From assembly GCA_020431405.1 (NCBI GenBank), contig JAGQIK010000010.1, positions 1 to 42,981 of the forward strand: a stretch of 42,981 nucleotides of DNA, given 5' to 3'. This DNA is from Myxococcales bacterium. GTDB lineage: Bacteria; Myxococcota_A; Polyangia; GCA-2747355. A program made the position numbers and the translations under genes. Below are positions 36,820-42,981 of the stretch, one piece after another. Every line of letters starts with the position of its first letter. The first letter of the stretch is position 1. The notes under the pieces were generated by a model. It saw only the letters and a program-made list of their open reading frames with translations. It made no database searches and was not told the DNA's origin.

Positions 36820-37437
36820 ATGCCGATTCATCCCGCCGACGCTGTGCCCGAGAAGGCCCAAAAGGCCGTCGACCGCATCTTCAGCCCCCTTGCCAACGAG
36901 CACCTGGTTCTCGTCTACGACCGCACCGTCTTCGGCTCGGCCAAGAAGGGCATGCTCGTGACCGATCAGCGCATCATCGTCTACGACGACGAGGAGCAGC
37001 GCAGCGTGCGCTACGCGCAACTGACATACGCTTACTGGATCGCGCTCGACGCGCCGCACTACAAGCTCGTGTTGACGCACGACGATGGCACCAGCGAGCT
37101 CAACATCTACACCAACGACGCAGCGCATCTCGACCGCATCGTCGAGCTCATCCGCGCGCAGGCCGCGCCCGATGCCTGGCGCGACGCGGAGGCGGCCGCC
37201 AGCGACGCACGCGAGGAACGGATCGCCGAGGCGGCAGCTGTCGCGAGCGACGGGAGGCCGATCCGCGTCAACAGCGCGCCGCACATCGACCCGCTCTGTC
37301 CGCACTGCGAAGCGCCGCTGCAGAGCGTCAACGAACGCACGCTCGATGGACTGCTCGGTGTGCGCTACGTCTACTTCTGCCCGAGCTGCCGCAAGGTGCT
37401 CGGCATGTCGCATCGCCAGGGCTACCTGCTCAGCTGA
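36820..37437 (+). CDS. PH-like domain protein with C-terminal zinc ribbon
   Basis: A 205-aa soluble protein from ATG 36820 (AAGGA about ten bases upstream, next to an A-run). Residues about 20-115 read as a PH-like/GRAM-type beta domain: ERLV-type strands, KKGMLVTDQRIIVYDD, then VRYAQLTYAYWI, and an amphipathic C-terminal helix (LDRIVELIRAQA). A short Ala/Glu-rich helix follows and then a zinc ribbon with C160/C163 (LCPHC) and C187/C190 (FCPSC). Such proteins are usually cytoplasmic adapters; the partner is unknown. It is the last gene of a plus-strand run of SPFH, diheme lipoprotein and this gene, and faces the small lipoprotein gene on the other strand. Confidence 0.8.
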   Translation: MPIHPADAVPEKAQKAVDRIFSPLANEHLVLVYDRTVFGSAKKGMLVTDQRIIVYDDEEQRSVRYAQLTYAYWIALDAPHYKLVLTHDDGTSELNIYTNDAAHLDRIVELIRAQAAPDAWRDAEAAASDAREERIAEAAAVASDGRPIRVNSAPHIDPLCPHCEAPLQSVNERTLDGLLGVRYVYFCPSCRKVLGMSHRQGYLLS

Positions 37438-37458
37438 TGCGAAGCTCGTGCGCGCCGA

Positions 37459-37902
37459 TCAGCGCGAGCAATCGGGACGCGAGAGCTTCTCGGGCCCGGC
37501 CTTGATAGGGCCGCAGCTGCGCTGCAGGTGCGCGAGCAGCGCCTCGCTGGCGCTGCGGATGCGCGCCAGGTATTGCGGTGCGACGCAGCTGCCCACGCCG
37601 CTGGTGGAGATCTCGACGCGACGAGGGCTCGCAGCCCCTACGCGGTAGTTGATCGCCAAGCCGACGCCGCGCAGGCGAAACCACACGCGCCGCGAGGTCG
37701 CGTCGCGCGACGACGTGCTCGCGACGACGCGCGTGGCGCCAGCTCGCGCCAGCGCGCCCTTGATGCAGTCGGTGGTGAGCTGCTTGCTCGGCAGCGCGTC
37801 GCGGCGGACCGACCACACGGGGTCGCAGGCGGCCGCGAGCAGCGCCGAGCCGGCAAGAGCCACGCTGACCACGAGCGCGGCCGCTGTCTTGATCTTCTTC
37901 AT
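37459..37902 (-). CDS. Small lipoprotein, unknown function
   Basis: A 147-aa lipoprotein from ATG 37902 (in-frame GTG 37911 is an alternative). Its signal, MKKIKTAAALVVSVALAG, ends LLAAAC (C26). The mature part is about 120 residues with a mixed alpha/beta pattern and three further Cys residues (TDCIKGAL, GSCVAP, RSCGPI) that may form disulfides. It ends in a Cys-Ser-Arg tail. No family was recognised. It lies 37 bp downstream of chaC on the same strand, so it may be the last gene of the lon-chaC group. Confidence 0.78.
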   Translation of the reverse strand: MKKIKTAAALVVSVALAGSALLAAACDPVWSVRRDALPSKQLTTDCIKGALARAGATRVVASTSSRDATSRRVWFRLRGVGLAINYRVGAASPRRVEISTSGVGSCVAPQYLARIRSASEALLAHLQRSCGPIKAGPEKLSRPDCSR

Positions 37903-37939
37903 GGGCAGCACAACGCAGGCCTTCTAGGCGGCTTACAGC

Positions 37940-38455
37940 CTAAGCCCCATCGAGCGCCGCCGCGAGCTCGAAGACGTGCTCGTCCTGCGCGCCGAGCTCG
38001 CGCAGGGCGTCGGCAAGGCGTCGCACGTACTCGACGTTGTCGCCGCTCGGCCCGCGCGAGCGCCGCACGTGCGCCACCATCTCGGCCAGCGGCGCGGGGC
38101 CGAGGTAGCTCGGGTTTTGCGGCGTGGCGATATAGCACAGGGCGCTCACGGTCCTGCCGTCTGCGAGCGTGACGTCGAGCTCGCGCCGCTCGTAGCCGGC
38201 CACCTCGCGGACGTCGAGCCGCGCGAGCACCTCGTGCGCGCTCGCGGCCTCGAGTCGATAGGCCATGCCCCAGGTGCGCGCCCCCGGCTGCTCGAGCAGC
38301 GTCACCACACGTCCCGGCGCCGCGGGCACGCCGCGGTGGTCGGGCGATCCCTGGTAGAAGCGGCGCACGAAGCCCTCGATGGCTCCGCCCACGCGCTCCG
38401 CGAACGGAAAGGCCGGCCGCCAGACGAGCGATCCGTAGCCAAAAACCCAACTCAC
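37940..38455 (-). CDS. chaC: Gamma-glutamylcyclotransferase of the ChaC type
   Basis: A 171-aa cytoplasmic enzyme from GTG 38455. It starts [12 protein letters not shown], the family's substrate-binding loop, and continues [25 protein letters not shown] and [14 protein letters not shown], in which E84 takes the place of the catalytic Glu (E83 in human ChaC2). ChaC proteins split glutathione into 5-oxoproline and Cys-Gly. Length and motif order fit the short bacterial type. It lies 74 bp after lon on the same strand, so a shared stress response is plausible. No good ribosome site is visible before the GTG. Confidence 0.92.
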   Translation of the reverse strand: MSWVFGYGSLVWRPAFPFAERVGGAIEGFVRRFYQGSPDHRGVPAAPGRVVTLLEQPGARTWGMAYRLEAASAHEVLARLDVREVAGYERRELDVTLADGRTVSALCYIATPQNPSYLGPAPLAEMVAHVRRSRGPSGDNVEYVRRLADALRELGAQDEHVFELAAALDGA

Positions 38456-38529
38456 GGCGGAAATGTCAACACGGGCTAGGCGCCCTGCGATCTCGGGCGC
38501 TTGCGAAGCAGAGAGTGACCCCTAGTCAA

Positions 38530-40941
<2,412 letters not shown>

Positions 40942-41013
40942 TTTAGGCCTTTGTGATCACTGACGTTTTAGGGATACCGCGCCCGAGCAGGGTGCGCTCC
41001 GCTGGGGCCGCCT

Positions 41014-41044
41014 AGTATAGCACCCGCCCCTAGTCCGGCGCCAA
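41014..41044 (-). promoter_or_regulatory. Candidate lon promoter (extended -10)
   Basis: Reading the minus strand, TGCTATACT (41022-41014) is a strong extended -10 element, and TTGGCG (41044-41039) lies 19 bp upstream as a weak -35. Transcription would begin near 41007, giving a leader of about 65 bases before lon. No heat-shock sigma consensus was seen. Confidence 0.5.
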
Positions 41045-41060
41045 GTTCGCCAACGGCCCG

Positions 41061-41399
41061 CTACAGCCGCCTCGCGCGTGCGAGCTGCTGCGCGAACCAG
41101 CGCCGTACCTGCGCCGCCGGCGAGCTCACCGACTGGTCGAGCGCCTTGCCGTTGCGCACCACCACGACCCTGGGACAGCGGGCCACACCGGCCGCGAAGA
41201 CCTTGCTCGCCGAGCAAGTGCATCGTCGAACCGGGCCACAGCAGCAGCACCGAGCTCGGCTTCGCGCGCGCGCCACCGGACTTCGAGCCGTGCGAGCGCG
41301 ATCGTTGTGCAACCACCACCAACTCGGCGCCGTGGGCGCGCAGCGCGGCAGGCAGGCCTGGTAGGCGGACGGGCTGACGCTGCTTTGCACACACTTCAC
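41061..41399 (-). pseudogene. Thioredoxin/peroxiredoxin-fold gene broken by frame changes
   Basis: No single frame is coding, but pieces in three frames join into one redoxin-like protein in order: SPSAYQACLP in the frame of 41399-41346, ALRAHGAELVVVAQ in the next (41349-41302), ALARLEVRWRAREAELGAAA with RFDDALARRAR in the third (41302-41201), then back to the first frame for VFAAGVARCPRVVVVRNG and a C-terminal helix (41204-41061). The last piece is the cis-Pro loop, beta-hairpin and helix of a thioredoxin fold. The expected Cys pair near the start of the fold is degraded to SPSAYQAC. Three frame changes in 200 bp are either real decay or sequencing indels. It lies between the J-domain gene and lon on the same strand. 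Confidence 0.6.
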
Positions 41400-41473
41400 G
41401 GCGCAGCGCGCGCTCGGCGTGCCTGACGCGAGAAACGTTCCCAGTTGGCGGGGCGTCGCCGTCGAGGGGGGTG

Positions 41474-42400
41474 CTACAGCACGTCGCCGAAGAAGGCGCC
41501 CGCAGACACGTTGTCGCCGAAGAGCTTCGCCAACAGCACCGCGATGGCCGCGCCTACGATCACCGACAGCGCAACGCGCCAGATCAAGGCGCGCTTGCGC
41601 GCGCGCGCCTGCTCGGCGGCCTCGCGTTCGAGCCGCTCGGTGGCGGCGGCGAACAGCACGTTGGCCTCGACACCTTCGGGCGTACGCGCCACGCGCTCGG
41701 CGTTGCGTCGCGCAGCTGCGTCGCGTCTATCCGCGTAGTCTCGGCGGGCCGCGCCCTCGGCGCGCATGCGCCTCGCCTCCTGCTGTGCGCTCGCCTTGCG
41801 CGCCTCGAGCTCGCGCTCCTCCAAGAGCTGCGCTCGCGTCGCTGCCCGCGCTCGCGCCCCAACCTGCGCGCGCGCCGCGGCCTGTGCACGCGCTCGCGCC
41901 TCGTGCTCGGCCGCCTCGGCTCGCGCTCGCGCCTCCCGCTCGGCTGCCTCGGCCCGTTCCCGCGCTTCCCGCTCGCGCTCGGCCGCACGCGCCTCGCGCT
42001 CGCGCGCCTCGCGCTCGCGCTCGGCCGCACGCGCTTCACGCTCGCGCGCTTCACGCTCGCGCTCGGCCGCACGCGCCTCGCGTGCTTTGGTCTCTTTGGC
42101 CTGACGTGCGCGCCGCGCGGCCTCTTCGCGCCGCTGTGACTCCGCGCTACGTCGCGACTGGTGGCGCGGGCCACGCCCTCGGGCATCGCCGCGCAGACTC
42201 AGATCGTAGGCCTCGCGCCGCACCGGATCGGACAGCACCTCGTAGGCCTCGTTGATGCGGCGAAACAACGTCGCCGCAATGGGCGTAGGGTGCTGATCAG
42301 GGTGGTACTTGAGCGCGAGCTGGCGAAAGGCGCGCTTGATCTCGTCGGGTGTAGCGTCGGACTCGAGGCCGAGGATCTCGTAGTGGGTGTCCAACTGCAC
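41474..42400 (-). CDS. J-domain membrane protein with long charged coiled coil
   Basis: A 308-aa protein from GTG 42400 (TTG 42394 with a better-spaced GGGGAG is an alternative). Residues 5-70 are a J domain (THYEILGLESDATPDEIKRA) with the Hsp70-activating HPD at 33-35. Then there is no G/F or zinc region. Instead, about 150 residues of Arg/Glu/Ala coiled coil, including a 14-residue tandem repeat, lead to one C-terminal helix (ALIWRVALSVIVGAAIAVLL) and a short Gly-rich tail. It is therefore probably a tail-anchored DnaK co-chaperone that places Hsp70 at the membrane. It sits 36 bp downstream of clpX and upstream of the broken redoxin and lon. It is not DnaJ itself. Confidence 0.88.
   Translation of the reverse strand: MQLDTHYEILGLESDATPDEIKRAFRQLALKYHPDQHPTPIAATLFRRINEAYEVLSDPVRREAYDLSLRGDARGRGPRHQSRRSAESQRREEAARRARQAKETKAREARAAEREREAREREARAAEREREAREREARAAEREREARERAEAAEREARARAEAAEHEARARAQAAARAQVGARARAATRAQLLEERELEARKASAQQEARRMRAEGAARRDYADRRDAAARRNAERVARTPEGVEANVLFAAATERLEREAAEQARARKRALIWRVALSVIVGAAIAVLLAKLFGDNVSAGAFFGDVL
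41971..42080. repeat. 42-bp tandem repeat in the J-domain gene
   Basis: Two full units (41971-42012 and 42013-42054) and a partial third (42055-42080) begin GCTCGCGCTCGGCCGCACGC. They differ only at a few C/T and G/A positions. The 42-bp unit codes for 14 residues of Arg/Glu/Ala coiled coil, so copy number can change without breaking the frame. Confidence 0.85.
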
Positions 42401-42436
42401 TCCCCTATCGCTCGACCGCGTACTCGACGGCGGCCG

Positions 42437-42981
42437 CTAGGCTCGCTCTGCCCCCGCCGCCTCTTTGGCGTAGACGGTGATCGGCGCGGCGCTGTTCTCG
42501 ATCACGTCCTCGTTGATCATCACCTCCTTGACGTTGTCCTGGGAGGGGATGTCGAACATGATGTCGAGCATCGAGTTCTCGAGCACCGCGCGCAGGCCGC
42601 GCGCACCGCTCTTGAGGTCTTGCGCCTTGCGCGCCGCCGCCTTGAGCGCGCCCTTGGTGAACTTGAGCTTCACGCCGTCCATCTCGAACAGCTTCTGGTA
42701 CTGCTTGACCAGCGCGTTGCGTGGACGCGTCAAAATGTCGACCAGCGCGTCGATGTCGAGCTCGTGCAGCGGCGCGAGCACCGGCAGGCGGCCGACGAAC
42801 TCCGGGATCATGCCGAACTTGAGCAGGTCCTCGGGCTGGACGTCCTTGAGGTACTCCCAGATCAGCTTCTCTTTGCGCGACTGGATCGACGCGCCGAAGC
42901 CCATCTGACGCACGCCGACGCGCGCCTCGACGATCTCCTCCAGCCCGGCGAAGGCGCCGCCGCAGATGAAGAGGATGTTGG
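42437..42981 (-). CDS. clpX: ClpX, C-terminal part (5' end outside window)
   Basis: The 3' end of clpX, about 180 codons, running off the window edge. It reads [20 protein letters not shown] at the edge, then [36 protein letters not shown] and the sensor-2 motif [10 protein letters not shown], followed by [16 protein letters not shown]. All are typical of ClpX, the AAA+ unfoldase that feeds ClpP. The stop at 42437-42439 is followed 36 bp later by the J-domain gene. Zinc-finger and Walker motifs lie beyond the window. Confidence 0.97.
   Translation of the reverse strand, partial: NILFICGGAFAGLEEIVEARVGVRQMGFGASIQSRKEKLIWEYLKDVQPEDLLKFGMIPEFVGRLPVLAPLHELDIDALVDILTRPRNALVKQYQKLFEMDGVKLKFTKGALKAAARKAQDLKSGARGLRAVLENSMLDIMFDIPSQDNVKEVMINEDVIENSAAPITVYAKEAAGAERA

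Noticed and set aside
38465-38470. TTGACA (minus strand) just upstream of chaC
   Set aside because: It lies only about 10 bases before the GTG, with no -10 element in the available space, so it cannot be a normal -35 for chaC.
38475-38500. Six-base inverted repeat GCGCCC/GGGCGC between lon and chaC
   Set aside because: A short stem with a nine-base loop and no T-run; expected by chance at this base composition and not a convincing terminator.

Overview
The window is about 43 kb of GC-rich DNA (roughly two thirds G+C, strong G/C bias at third codon positions) that looks like the chromosome of a myxobacterium or close relative (Myxococcota). The reasons are several MYXO-CTERM-like C-termini (Cys, then a hydrophobic helix, then a run of Arg), a HRDVSPQN-type Ser/Thr kinase with PEGA repeats, an FHA-GAF sigma-54 activator, an adenylyl-cyclase/AAA/TPR giant, a DUF2330 protein, and many lipoproteins with Cys-rich, thrombospondin-type-3 or propeller repeats. 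I see no phage, insertion sequence, CRISPR array, rRNA or tRNA.

Layout. 1-3.4 kb: the start of a membrane protein (minus), a large surface protein with a BPI/TULIP-like pattern, and an orphan ExbD. 3.4-9.4 kb (minus): a diacylglycerol-kinase-like lipid kinase, a class III cyclase/AAA/TPR protein and a membrane-tethered FtsH-like AAA ATPase without a protease domain. 9.4-13.1 kb: a membrane 'sulfatase-like' hydrolase (plus) and a membrane type I phosphodiesterase-like protein (minus), whose 3' ends overlap by 92 bp. 13.1-16.6 kb (minus): the rest of a compact operon that runs PEGA Ser/Thr kinase, then a fusion of dihydroneopterin aldolase (FolB) to a thioredoxin-reductase-like flavoprotein, then the phosphodiesterase-like protein. 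16.8-22.7 kb (plus), divergent from that operon: a glycine-rich repeat lipoprotein, a TPR protein, a TSP3-repeat lipoprotein and an FHA-GAF sigma-54 activator. 22.7-27.5 kb: a Cys-rich lipoprotein and a propeller lipoprotein, facing a hybrid histidine kinase with two receiver domains.

27.6-34.4 kb: a small secreted protein, a weakly coding stretch that may be a decayed gene, a secreted trypsin-like protease with Cys-rich repeats, a second BPI/TULIP-like MYXO-CTERM protein, and a DUF2330 MYXO-CTERM protein. 34.5-37.4 kb (plus): an SPFH/flotillin-like membrane protein, a diheme c-type lipoprotein and a PH-like/zinc-ribbon protein. 37.4-43 kb (minus): a small lipoprotein, ChaC, Lon, a thioredoxin-fold gene broken by frame changes, a J-domain membrane protein with a 14-residue repeat, and the 3' end of clpX. 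This last block is a proteostasis neighbourhood (clpX - J protein - lon).

Main points of interest: the FolB/TrxR-like fusion, which keeps the aldolase active-site residues but lacks the CxxC of thioredoxin reductase; two large cell-surface proteins that read as bacterial BPI/TULIP-like lipid-binding proteins, one apparently carrying both a lipobox and a MYXO-CTERM signal; the shattered redoxin next to lon; and start codons of two plus-strand genes sitting inside perfect inverted repeats.
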